This document shows, in pieces, positions 32,298 through 44,300 of a stretch of 64,000 bases of DNA. Where the stretch lies: contig OX359249.1 of NCBI GenBank assembly GCA_947179485.1, positions 31,420,250-31,484,249 of the forward strand, given 5' to 3'. Position 1 is the first letter of the stretch. Each line of letters opens with the position of its first letter. This stretch comes from Allacma fusca. Lineage: Eukaryota > Arthropoda > Collembola > Symphypleona > Sminthuridae. The notes beneath the pieces are model-generated. The model had not been told where the DNA came from. It saw only the letters and a program-made list of their open reading frames with translations, and did not search any database. Made by a program: the position numbers and the translations under genes.

Positions 32298-34019
32298 GAT
32301 GGAGCCGGCATAAAACACTAAAAATATATTAACACCAGTAAGTTGGTATAGGGATTGGAATGAGTGACATTGACACCACAACCGTTTCGAATCGATTGAG
32401 CCTACTATACTGCTACATTCGCAACAAAATTACTCAAGGAAAGGTATAGATTTGCCGTATGCTCTTATATATGTATGTACCCTTTCCGACCGTCATTAGA
32501 GACTCGACCAGTGTGAATCCAAACAGCGGCTATCTGTGCCTAGGTGTCAAGTCATATGATATATCATCGCTAATTCTTCATTTCCATTCACTTTGAGATA
32601 ACTCGTAAATAATTTTGTTTCACAACAGATTTTCCTCTCTGACAGTACCCAATATGAAGTCCCAGCATGCTTGCATTCATTTAAATTGTTAATAAAAGCT
32701 TGTACTCATAGGTTTCATGTGGTCATGGAATCACTACAATGGATTCGGTTCCTATAGCCTTGGAGGATGCCCCTATCAAAACAGAGAGAGAGAGGGAGGT
32801 AAATCTATGGCCTACCTGGAGGTCTGCACGTTCAGAGTAGTGTCTGGAGGGATCGGTCATGTTCTAATGCATCATAGCCAGAAAACATATTTTAAATAAT
32901 TTATCGGCACCGTCCTATATCATATCTGATTGTAACTCAATATTTGTGGGTGTGTAAACGTATCAAATGTGGCGAACATCCTGGCAAGCAGAAATTGTAC
33001 CATGACGTTACTACAGCTCTTTTGCTTCTGGATAACATAGATATAGCAAAAACGGTAAATCACTTCTTTGATTGAAATCACGGGAATAACAAGTCAGCCT
33101 AAACATGAAGCTTTCCTTTTTACTGTTAATTAAATGCCTAGATCGGAACATAATAGCTCCACGATAATTTCACGTAATTTCACACTGAGACTCGAGTGGC
33201 TTCATCTTAGACCACTGTGGCTGCTGACTAGGAGAATTGCAGGACGGTACATCGAAAAATATTTGACGCTCCTTGTTTAAAGAGTCAGTTGAAACTCACA
33301 TATGAACACTTGATAGTACGCAATCAGATTTTAACAACTTAATTTGTTTTCAAGACCTACCCCAGATACAGACTATATACAGTTGTTTGTTTGTAGTCGG
33401 GGCTTCTTTTTAAATACCATCCTGTTACTGGCAACAGTGAGTAAAACAATTCATATCAAGATTACGTGTGGTAACGCATAATTAGGAATATCCACGCAGG
33501 ACTGTATTGCGAACTGAATGATCATTTCCTTTTTTCTCGTCCCAAGTGACTTTCACATGTCAGCCAGAAGAGAACTTTCCTAATGGATGTAATAATAATC
33601 TTGATATTTCTCAAAGCTAAATGGAAGCAATTATCAAATGATGGTCATAAATTTATCTTAATGGCTTCATCACTTGTAATAAGCAAACCCATTTATAGTC
33701 ATTATTTTCTTGAGTTTAAACTCTCAACTCAAAAGAGTAGTCGAGGATTTGGGATGACGCACTTTGATAATTCTTTATATATTTCTATATGCCAACAACA
33801 AAAAATTCAAGTGAGTGCTCATCGGACTGCGGATCATAAAATGCAGATTTGTTTATTTGCGACCTATACCATCATCATTATAGCCCATCTCCAACGTTAA
33901 AATATTATGTCATGGGGAATGGGGGGAGACGTTTCCCATTAGCCTTGCTCGTGTGCGAGCACAAGGAATTCTTTATAAATTTGCTGAACGGTAAGCGTGT
34001 GTATGTATATGTAACTTAC

Positions 34020-34224
34020 GCAAGAGCAAAAATACTATTATCGTCAACAACCAGCATGGTCATTGATTCTGCTAGAATAGTAGAATTTATAGAATCATAA
34101 TCATCACGTCGGACAGATGTTATGATCATATGAGTAGGAGACAAGGCATATACTTCACAGCGCACGTCATTTCTTACAGCGGAACTAGTTTCAGGGCGTA
34201 GACAAAAAGTTGTCATTGAAGCAG
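34020..34224 (-). other. Candidate internal exon, unknown protein
   Basis: A minus-strand open segment of 67 codons, bounded by a textbook acceptor (CTAAC then a T-run and TTTAG) and the donor GC|GTAAGT, with entry phase 1 and exit phase 2. The predicted peptide (for example CLRPETSSAVRNDVRCEVYA and TMLVVDDNSIFAL) is less Lys/Asn/Ile-biased than random AT-rich frames. I do not recognise it and found no partner exons, so chance remains possible. Confidence 0.2.
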
Positions 34225-36153
34225 CTAAAAAGTTAGTTTTTATATGATAATTAAAAGCACACTTGGAATCGTTTAAACCATGTTAGAGCATACCAATGGT
34301 CATGTCATACATTACGCGCAGTGATGCATTACGCATTAATCTTGGGTAATATATCCGCAATTTGGGACTTCTGATGAGGAGGATGATGGCTTTTTGGTTT
34401 TTGTTGTAAACCACAAACGATTTTTTTTATTAAATTTACAACATCCACCAAATTTTTCACGGTATTTGGTATAAATATTAATGTGAAGATTTACATCTTC
34501 GCAAAAATTTGGTTGAGTATCAAATACACATGAAGAATGCAGCAAAGTTATTTAATCTCTGAGTATATTATATGAAAGTTTAATGTAGGAGTTCACTGCT
34601 TGAAAATACGCAGGAAATAAGCGTTCAGGTGGATACTCCGCTTGGAAAACTATTTGAACTTTATCTTTTGTACACGGTTCGTGAAGAAAATGTCAATGAC
34701 CAAATATAATTCATTTTTTTTATTGAATTCCTTAGCCTAAATATATAATTATATAGATGATAGAGGAGGGGAACTGCCTACAACTGGAACCTCTGGATTC
34801 ATTCCCCTAATTTCCTTATTGGAAATACGGCTAACCTTACTATGAGGGAAAAGCAATTCTGCTGAAAATGTCTTGTCCTAAATATTTGATAGAGCTTCCT
34901 AAAAAATCAAAAGGTACGGATGAAGCGACCATTGCCGCTATATCCCTGGGAACACCCCATTCACATTTATTCCTCTCGCTAATTCTCCTAGGTAGCATTT
35001 CGCATTGGAACAATGATTCTAGATGCAAGGAGCATAAAAGTTTGCCATTTGGAGTGCCTTCACCCACGGAAAAATAGAATTTCCTATTCATCTATTCCTA
35101 TTTACTACTGTCTGATGTGACGTTGAAGTCGGAGAATCGGGGAATTCCATTTAAATTGATTTTTGGTTTGGGAGCGAAACAGACACTCGGTGAACCTTAT
35201 ACACGTGCTTCACTAAAAAATGTATTCAATACGACAGACACCAGTAGGCTCGGATGCAATTGGAGCAAATCCCATAAGGACTCTGATTGTGTCTCGTCTG
35301 AAGGAAAAAAATTTAATCAGTTATCACTATTCCGGCAAAAACCAAAAGCCCTAAAACAACAGCCCCTCAAAAAAAAACATAAGCCTTGAGAAGATTAACC
35401 CGACTTTGTGATACCAGCAACGGGTTACAATTACCAGAATTCCTTATCATGCCACACCGCTTCTCATCAGCCCAAATCACTTAGGCGATTAATGCGCTAA
35501 AGCTAAACAGAAAAAAAGGTTGGCGATTATAACTTCAGAAGCAAACACATATTCAGCCGCACTGAGTGTAAAGCGATTATAAAGCATATGAATTGTACTA
35601 TAGCCAGATATCAACAGTTTAATGACTTTTAAATAAACGAATCCTTCAATGTAAACAAATATAGTGGAGTGGGAAACACTTAAAAAAGGACGTGCAAATC
35701 CCTTTTGACGAATCACTTGTGAATTACAGCGACATTCAGGGTTTTACTACCCCGTAATTATAGGAATGCCATCCAAGTGGAAGCTCAACAATGGAATGTC
35801 TTCTTTACTCCAAATAGCCTTGAAATAGACTAATAGAAGTTCCTATATAGTGCTACTATTATTAAAGTTCCGTACTCGGAATTAAATGTCTTCCCTCTAC
35901 TTTTTTTTTAACACATGAGGGAATGATTTTTAAATATGTAGCTCCCCTGTGTATCCATCTACCTGCATTTATTTATTGGCAGTAATAACTTGCTCCTTCA
36001 AAACAAGGATTCCACGTATAATTAGCAATAAAAATGCACTGTGAAAATTTCCCGTGGAACCCCCTTGAATAAAAAGAATATTAATCGAGAGAAAAATAAT
36101 TGTTAATTAATTCCAACTCACTCCAACCGTTCCGTAAGTAAGTACGTGCTTAC

Positions 36154-36210
36154 CTTTTCATTAGGTTTAGTACAAGATGTGCAGTCAACCATGGTTTTTG
36201 TTGTCCTGTC
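36154..36210 (-). other. Candidate first coding exon of coronin
   Basis: On the minus strand, ATTTATAG|GACAGG is a good acceptor. About 18 nt later CCATGG gives a near-ideal start at 36,192, encoding MVDCTSCTKPNEK and ending AAAAG|GTAAGC. It exits in phase 0, exactly what the Leu-Gly-Phe coronin exon at 26,229 needs. Orthologues have short variable N-termini, so homology cannot confirm it. It could be an alternative first exon or belong to another transcript. Confidence 0.4.
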
Positions 36211-37663
36211 CTATAAATTATTGCTAACTCGCGAATTTTTGTATACCACTTTTTGAAGACTGAAGCGCAGCAGGGTACTGTTAGAAATACAATGCAAGTG
36301 TGCGTTCACGCTAATGGACAAATCTTTCCTGTTACTTGGTTACACTCACAATTCAAAAATTCATGCTCACTCAGACGCGTTTTTACTTACTTTTGTAGAA
36401 CTTTATACAGTCAAAAAGACGAGACAACTATATACCCTTCAGTATTAAGGGGGCAAAGGCAAGGTTTATTTTTAAGTCACTAATGAAAGTATCAAGTTGC
36501 ATGGAATAGTATGTAATAATTGTGCTGCACGGTAAGTTTTAATTGAAGGAAGAAGTTACCATGGGATTTGGGTATACTTTGCGAATTTCATTTTAATTCC
36601 CTTCAAAAAAATCCTAACTATACCAAATTTGATAGTGACAGGAGCTCTGCCCGTATCTGCATGTACTGAAGTGGTTACCGCGGTGGACAAACACACACAC
36701 ACACATGGATGAAAATACCCTTTTTAAGAATATCCTCCTCTTATGTTGCTGCAGCGTCAAAGATCCGCGAAACACTGAGCCAACATTGAGGACTTGCCTT
36801 GCCTTGTGTGAGTAGTAGTGTTGGTGAAACACCACACCTTCCCATATACTTTTTTTCCCCCTATGTATGCCTTAGCACATAGGCAAGGTTTTTCGATACG
36901 AGTCTTTGACTCACAAAGTTCCCATCCACTCAATATTGTTATTATGGTTCCTTCAACTTGTTCTGATACCGCATAGATATATGTATATATACCGTATATT
37001 TTCCTTCACTATATACTATGCTCCGTTTTAAAGCCCTGCTTAAATAAAAGCTGGCTGAGAAAATGTTTAGTAGCATGACAACACAACATGTATGCAGTCC
37101 TGCGCCCCTTCAGAGCACGTCCGGCTGTTTTGACTCCCCCACGGATTGCATTACAAATGTATACGAAGACGTGCGTGCAAGTGTGCATCCAACAGACTAA
37201 GAACTTTTCTTGGATGCATACACATGCATCCAATATGCAGCATTTTATTGATATTCTTTCTCTCTTTTTTTTTTCCTTCAGATCCGACCATCAAGGCATC
37301 AGCTGTCTGCTTTCCTTGGAAACACGCGTTTATACATGTATAAGTACGCCCTGTACCTCTTCAAATTACCATGTAGTCTCCTGAGGATGAAAAAAAGGAT
37401 ATCCGCTTTTATAAAAGTTACGTCTCACTTTCCACAACTCCCTCCATACAAGAGACTGGAGGACTAACATGTAATGACATGATTCACTACTGCTCCTCAT
37501 GTTCCAGGATTAATTTATAGCCCTATCTCTGTACTCAAGGAAAAATAAAGCTCGGATCTGATAGAAGACTCCTACACATTTTTCAAGACCTATTAAATCT
37601 CACACCAACGATTCTCCTCCAGAACCTGAAAAACCATTACTGTACTCTCACTTATCATTTTTC

Positions 37664-37680
37664 CTCTCTCTCTCTCTCTC
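37664..37680. repeat. (CT)n tract
   Basis: CT dinucleotide run of about 17 nt inside a broadly pyrimidine-rich, G-poor plus-strand region (about 37.4-38.1 kb). Confidence 0.8.
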
Positions 37681-37873
37681 TATACCTCTCAATGCTCCAC
37701 ACATCCCGGGCACCTGACAAGCAAACTTTCCGTTTCGCCATCTCACAATCAAACACAATCTCTCCACAAAAAGTTCACCTTCAAATTTCCTTTACGTTTA
37801 TCTTTTTCCAAACCTTCCAAACATACATCTTGCCCCGGCTCGAGTTTCCGTGTATGCATCATCCCTTACATAC

Positions 37874-37993
37874 CTTACATTTTATCACCAAAACAGCCCT
37901 TTCCTCTCTCCCGTCGAATTTCCCCCGAATTCCTTCCAAATTCTGAATATCGTGTGACCTCCTCGAATCTGACAGTTTCAATTTAGCTCCTAT
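37874..37993 (-). other. Candidate noncoding 5' exon of coronin
   Basis: Minus-strand sequence downstream of a TATA-like element and ending at the strong donor TGTAAG|GTATGT (G of the donor at 37,873). The start coordinate is only an estimate, about 25-30 nt from the TATA-like box. It would splice to the acceptor at 36,210. This is inference from sequence signals only. Confidence 0.25.
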
Positions 37994-38015
37994 CTCCGTC
38001 AATACATAGCACTTT

Positions 38016-38023
38016 TTTTTATA
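38016..38023 (-). promoter_or_regulatory. TATA-like element
   Basis: TATAAAAA on the minus strand, placed suitably upstream of the candidate 5' exon. The GC skew of flanking DNA also changes sign between about 38.1 and 38.8 kb, as expected if minus-strand transcription starts near here and SDHAF3 is transcribed the other way. Confidence 0.3.
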
Positions 38024-39336
38024 AGGGCATGGGTGTAAATCATTCCCAATTTGTACAAATAGCCCGAATCCCTCCAAAACGTTCTATTGATCCGACGGCA
38101 GGAGAGACACTGATGATGATGACAGTCCCTATCATCAGGGCAGAATTGGAATGATATTCCATTGGACAGACCAAATCATTTTTCAGATACGGCAGAGATT
38201 ACAGAACATTGAACCTGCTCGGCATGAACGAGCACACATAATAAAATTTAAAGTGGGGTGAAATCTTTACCAATTCTGTAGTATTTTTCATCCCATATGC
38301 AATCATTCTCCCTCTATTCTCTCTACCTGATATCAAGTAATATGCTTTTTATTCTGAGGTTTTTTTTTACAGCTTATTAAAGCATGGACGGAACAGACAG
38401 AACTCACTTCATCCCCACTAAGTGAGGAGTCTTGAGTCTCGTATTGGAAACTCAATACTAAAAATACCTATTGTAGTAGGAGACGGACAGCATGACAGCA
38501 GAAACAACCACAGAGACGTTTCTCAATGTTTCACGCCAAAAACTCAATGTTGCTTCAACATACCCCGGGAAAGTCTGTATTTGAGTCGGAATTCTAGCTC
38601 CATGCAATCATGCACTGCATTAGTACTTACGGGTTTGGGCTATGCATGTGCCTGTACATTTTTGTCGTAGTCAAAGCCAAGTCAAGTTGTACTTTACATA
38701 TGTACATCACTTGATTTAAAAGGGTTTACTGTATAGTTTTAAGCACTCCATCACATTTCAGAGGTCAAAGTGCAAATAACTTCAAAGTAAGAATCATTAT
38801 TCCTGCTGGAGCAGTAATAATAACAAGTGTTTGTAATTGTAAGGCCAAATTGAAAGTTGAGGGTGCGAACTGCACGGTAGCGGTCACAATTGGATATTGT
38901 AGGAAATTAAAATTAGTACATTTAAATTAAAAACGTTTAAAATTGTCTACAAATTTTTTTTTTATTTGTTGCAATTAATTAGAGAATAGAGGAAATTGTT
39001 CAAACGTCTTGGGTAGTGTTAATTGCATAAATATATTTCTGAATTCAAAAAGTATTGGGAGCTTGTGACCTATTGAAAGTTCAAATAACATAAATTATTA
39101 ACGTTGGGAAAAGTAAATTTTGTACAAATTGTTAATAATTTGATAAAATAGTGATAGAAAGTGTCAAGAGTATTTTTGTTCATGTTGTCATCAAAACGTT
39201 ATTGAGTATTGTTAATATTGTAAAGTAGTGGGCGTGGGAAAGTTCTAGGTTTGTATTCCTGGTTGTCAAAAATCTAAATCTTGAAGGTTAAAGGTTTAAT
39301 TGAGGTCTTATTGTTAGTCGGAAATATAGATTTGGT

Positions 39337-40505
39337 ATGCACAGACAACGTGTTCTTCAACTGTACAAAACGATTCTGAGACTTCACAGGGCCTTGCCGA
39401 CAGAATTGCAAGAGCTGGGCAATCAGTACGTGAGGGATGAGTTTCGGAGGCATAAAGGAATTGCACCGGAGCACGTGGCTCCTTTTATGATGGAATGGGC
39501 TGTAAGTAATAATTTTTGGAATATTTTCTTTAGTCATTGTAATAATGACTGAGTTGGTAGTCTTTCGGAACTGGAATTAAAATGTGAGATGTTTGAATTA
39601 CCTTGTAGCCCAGTGATAGAAATGGATCGTCACGTCAAGTGTGTAGGAGCCCTGAGGAATTGAAGTAGTTGGGGGTTACTATTTTTTATGAATTGTTTCT
39701 TTCAATTTCAGGAGTTATTGTTTAACTTTGAGATTGTATTGATTGGAAAGTCCAAGAAGGATAAAGATGGTTCTGTTTCCGTATTTCCGATCGAGAAGCT
39801 GCTGCAGGGATACAAAGAATTTATTTAATCTCGAACACGGACTGATCGTAAAAGCAGCTGTGAATATTTAAAATACATTTTGATTTTTAAGAGCATCGTA
39901 TTTGAAGAAATTTATAAACGTGGGGATCGTGGAAGGACATTATGATGTCTCGTCGCTGAGAAATGCGTATCAGATTTTAGATTAGCAACAGTTTTTGTGT
40001 ATACTTACAACTCTTATTATTTAGTATAAAAATAGCTTGGCGCTTGAATTTTACGAACTTGTGACGGGATGGTTGGTAATGGTGATGGAATTAAAATGCT
40101 TTCAGTTCTCAGATATATATTTTTTTTTTAATTTTCAAACTGATTTAATTATGATCAATCTTATGGCTCATGTGTATCACTGGGGTACGAGTTACTTCTC
40201 TGGGTAACAGTTGCCAAGTTATTGGTATTGTTATTGATAATACATTTTTATTCCCTCATTGTGAGTTAGAAATGAGTTGGTTTTATTGCTTCTATATGTT
40301 GATTGTCTGTTGTCTGTAGCAATATTGCTCATCTCTTGCTGAGCAAGTTGGTCTGAAAGGTCCGAAATCAGCGCAACGTCTGGGTAGAAGTCTGGGTGAG
40401 GAGAAGTTAGACCATTTTGAGCCTCAGCAGATTTACCAGCTGTATGAACTTAAGCAGAGCATAGAAGGTGGAGCAGCGGGTTCTGACTCAAAATCAAGTA
40501 AATAA
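39337..40505 (+). CDS. SDHAF3: Succinate dehydrogenase assembly factor 3
   Basis: An LYR-family mitochondrial matrix protein that helps mature the iron-sulfur subunit of Complex II. There are two coding exons, 39337-39501 and 40320-40505, joined in phase 0 to give 116 aa (human 125). The N-terminus shows the LYK-type LYR motif at residues 9-11, followed by RLHRALP and the hallmark GNQYVRDEFRRHKG. Exon 2 carries the conserved acidic GEEKLDHFEPQQIYQLYELK. An in-frame TGA lies upstream of the ATG, supporting this start. The donor is GTAAGT and the acceptor TCTGTAG. AATAAA is at 40,513-40,518, only 8 nt after the stop. The intron contains a second phase-compatible terminal exon (listed separately). 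The gene is divergent from the presumed coronin promoter and converges on WDSUB1. Confidence 0.92.
39712..39828 (+). other. Possible alternative terminal exon in SDHAF3 intron
   Basis: It follows a strong polypyrimidine acceptor (TTTCTTTCAATTTCAG) and enters in phase 0, exactly matching SDHAF3 exon 1. It encodes 38 residues (beginning ELLFNFEIVLIGKSKKDKDG) before TAA. Splicing to it would replace the conserved C-terminal half with an unrelated tail, giving 93 aa. I do not recognise the tail. A frame of this length could arise by chance, so this needs transcript evidence. Confidence 0.3.
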
Positions 40506-40512
40506 GTGTTTA

Positions 40513-40518
40513 AATAAA
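40513..40518 (+). terminator. AATAAA poly(A) signal, SDHAF3
   Basis: Canonical hexamer 8 nt past the SDHAF3 stop; another AATAAA lies about 50 nt further on. The two convergent stop codons (SDHAF3 and WDSUB1) are about 0.9 kb apart. Confidence 0.55.
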
Positions 40519-41203
40519 TCTAGGTGAATTAAAGTATTTTGTAGTCTGCTGTATCAGTTCTGGTCATGAAAAGGAAATAAATGTCGATGAGTTGATGACT
40601 CAACCATATTAGACGTAAAATAATGATTATTTTATTTCATTCTCTTGACATCATCATGGCTGAAAGTTAATGCTTAAAAGTGTAAGGAATCGTTACTGTG
40701 ATCACTTAAGGACTTCTCATGAACTTCACCCGCTGCAGATTAAAAATTTGATCTAGCAGATGCGCTAGCTTATGCCAGTTACAAACCCCACCTTGTTTTC
40801 AAATGTGGGCGAATCCCGAGACACGACTGAAGGCACCTCGCTTTAGTATATTGCAGGTTGACATGATAGATTCAACAATTATTTTGCTATTTGACAAATG
40901 ATTTCAAAAAATGTTTTTACATTTTGGTACGGTGGTACTAGAGGGATTACTGTATCCATTACTCTAAAAAGATCATCCCTGTCCCTCTTGTTCAACGTGA
41001 ATGTTTTGCTGCAATGCCAAGACAGTAATTTGACACAAAATGTTTAACTGACTTAATGAAATTCAAGCATTACACGTTGTCAACTCTTGATATATTGGTT
41101 CCTGAATCACATTAAAAGTTTATAATAAATTTTTCGTAGCGAAATTCTCTGGTGCATATATAAAACGAAGTTTTTGTATTATTAAAACATTTGAAACAAA
41201 ACA

Positions 41204-41209
41204 TTTAAT
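41204..41209 (-). terminator. Variant ATTAAA poly(A) signal, WDSUB1-like
   Basis: Minus-strand ATTAAA about 185 nt beyond the WDSUB1-like stop codon. I found no canonical AATAAA nearer. Confidence 0.3.
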
Positions 41210-41393
41210 TATTGTAGTGATAAATAATGTGCTGTAGGGAACACGCGTGCACATTTATACGTAGCAGATCACAGGTAATGATTATTGTGGCGATTTCCGG
41301 TGCTAATTGTGGTACATTTTGATTGATTTCGGTAGAGAAAGTAAAGGTAAGGAATGGCGATAACAATTTTATCGAAATTCTGTGTATTGCTGA

Positions 41394-44300
41394 TCATTCT
41401 GAGCTGAGTCTTTGAGCAAGAAATTCAGATATTCGATTTTGAAGTTCGAAATTAGGAGTTAGAGTTAGGCTCCCAAGCTCGATGTTGGTTAGTGGACTCG
41501 TTGTTTTTCCGGTGAGGAACCATTCAGTTATCGCTGCTCTCTCATATGTGTGTCCGTCTAAATATTTAATTTAACAAATTAGTTGATCCTTGATGCTGAT
41601 TTTACGAACCATGCAATGTATACAAATAAACATATTGTGCATCTCAGTTTGACTTTCACGAAAAATTACCTCCTGTTGTGACCGGTTCTACCATGATATC
41701 ATGAGTTATAGGACAGAAGTATTCCACCGGAGCTGCTATCGTCATAGATCGAGACACTGCTTTCTTTTTCGAAGTTACTCCCAAAGTTTTTAGCCATTGA
41801 AGCTCAGTGAGTACTTGCTTTCTCACGCTCTCTTCCTCTATTGTCAAAATCAATAATAATTCCCTCATGCGTTAAACACCTTAAGTAAATTCCTTCTAAA
41901 GCATAGCTTACATTTTTTGTCAATCTCCTTACCTATGTTTAGCTGACTGATTAACTCAGCTTCATTAAGATGGATCAGCCTCTCTCCTGCAATTTCATTT
42001 GATTCGAAGACGTGACCCAGATCCCCTAAGCCGATTTCAGCAAGCCAATTAACAACTTCTTCGGATGTCCATTTTGAAATCATATTTTCAATGGCCAAGT
42101 TTTCTACCCCAGCTGATTCGCAAGCAATGGACTCATGTAACTGCCAAACTTTTACTGTATGATCACTTGAGCCTGCAAGGTCCAAATTTTTTCATTAATA
42201 TCACTTCATGAATCCCAACACGTACTCGTTGCTCAACTAGGGAACTTACATGAAACCAGCAAAGCACCATTGGCAGCAAAGGCACACCCTGTCACATAAC
42301 GATCATGACCCTCCATAACTTGAATACACACTCCAGAGCTCTGTCAAGTTCATCAATCATTATATTTCTGCAAACTCCTTCTATTTAATTTAAATCAAGT
42401 ACGACAAGAAAAACTACAGGCATATGTGAAGCATGCAAGTAAATGATTGTGCCAGCATACCACATCCCATAAACGAATCGTTTTGTCTCCCGCTGCAGAA
42501 GCCAAGAGTTTCCCGGAGGGTGCGAAGGCGACAGCCATGACATTGTCCGTTCCATGATCGGTAAAGGTTTGCCATAAGGTAAAGCTTGCCACGGTCTCCG
42601 GGCCAATAGTTACTTGCCACAGCTTGATAAGTGAGTCGTTGCCTCCTGACGCAAGCAGCAATCGATGCTGGCCTCGAGTTTGACCTAAACCTATTATATT
42701 ATTTGTACAGAAACAAATCAAAGGAGTCATGGTAACATAAGTCGACATTCGATCTCCTCCTTGTCAATATACTGTTGTCAGTATGTGCATATTTTGAAAT
42801 GTATATATTTGGAATCTCCAGCAATCAACTATAAATACACACCTTTCGGAGAAAAATCGCAAGAGGTAACACCCAATTCATGTGCTTCCTGCGTGGTTAA
42901 TGCTTCTGTTGACGAATCATCCCGACAGTCCCACAACTTCAGGTTTCCATTGAAGCACCCCGTTACGACATACTGTCCGTCCGGTGAGAATGCAGCCCCA
43001 TATATAGCAGCTTCGTGTCCTTCGAATTGCCTGCATCATTAATACAACAAGGCAACTTATTCAATTATTCAGGATTTCTATTAAGCTAAGTTTTGGCATA
43101 CTCCTCTGTACTATAGAGTACTGAATAAGTCAGTCATACTTGATTAAACTTTCGGATTTGACTCGCCACAAAGAGGCCTTCTCATCGTCACCAGCTGCAA
43201 TGAGTAAAGAAGCATCAGGAGAGAACCGGCACACGCGTAGAGCCCCTCCACTAGGATGATACAATCCTCCAATCCGCTCCGAAGACTGCAATCAATTTTA
43301 GAAATTTATTTCCCAGCCTAGAAAAAAAAAGACCGGATTCTAAAAATAAAGACAGCTTACGGTAACGTTAACAAAGCTGATCGTCCCGTCTGACGAGGCA
43401 GAGGCCAACATCTCCAGTTGAGGAGCATACGCCACGCTGTTGACAGCATATTTGTGGGAGCAAATAGATGCGAGGTCCAGCTCCTCCTCCGTGTCCAGAT
43501 CCCACGCGAAGACACATTTGGAACTGCTGTTGCATCGAAATTAATCACCAAAAACCCAATTCAAGCTCATGCCACAAGCTCACAAAGAATACCCCAATAG
43601 ATGAGTAGATCAACTGGACAAACATCTCAAACATGCCAATCAATTCATCCCCCAGGCATAGAAAGATCCAAGATAGGAAACCCCAGCAAGCAACGACTTA
43701 CAGAGAGTCAATTAGCTATTATAAAGCTTCCAATAAAATTAGGTAAGAAGAGAAAAGAAAACATGCAAACAGCCAAAGACTCAGCCCCAGTTTGACTATT
43801 TACACGTATGCAGTACCTAAGTTCTAAGTAGGCGACGGGTAATAAATTATTTCCAACAACAGCATTATAGAGTCTACAAATTTTGTAGCAATTACATCTA
43901 ATAACATCCCAAACGAAACACTGTACCTGGCTGCAGCAACGATTATTTTATTGCCAATAATAAGGCAAGAATTGAAGTCAACTTTTGGCACGGTAAAAGT
44001 TGCTTTCAGCGAAACTCCTTCTTTCTCTTGGAGCATTCGCGACTTGCAGAGTTTCTCATATTGAGGCCACATCTCCTCCGTGGTCAACGTGTACTCACTA
44101 CTAGAACCTTTCAGCTCCTCGTCGATACTCACCGTCCCGCTTAGATTCCACAGAATGACATGCTTATCATTGGACCCTATACAACAGACATGTGTATCAA
44201 ATTAATCCAGGCCATGTCAATTAATCAAAGTACTAGATCAGTCATCAAATCTATCCTACAGGCTTCATTTAATCGATAGTTGATATTCAACTGAAACAAA

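Larger units (their letters stand above)
26230..36153. other. Long AT-rich stretch, probably coronin first intron
   Basis: There is no recognisable conserved gene. If the 36.2-kb exon belongs to coronin, this is its first coding intron (about 9.9 kb); otherwise it is intergenic. It holds two adjacent microsatellites (28,649-28,671 and 28,770-28,791), a 20-bp palindrome at 32,278-32,297, and one minus-strand exon-like open segment at 34,020-34,224. Several overlapping frames at 34.3-35.4 kb look protein-like but could be chance. Confidence 0.45.

Noticed and set aside
34336-35389. Several overlapping open frames on both strands that look protein-like
   Set aside because: I could not chain them with consistent phases and splice sites, and none matches a family I know.
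35489-35716. 75-codon hydrophobic minus-strand frame resembling a membrane protein
   Set aside because: The Ile/Leu/Phe/Tyr richness is what AT-rich random frames produce; no start or splice support.
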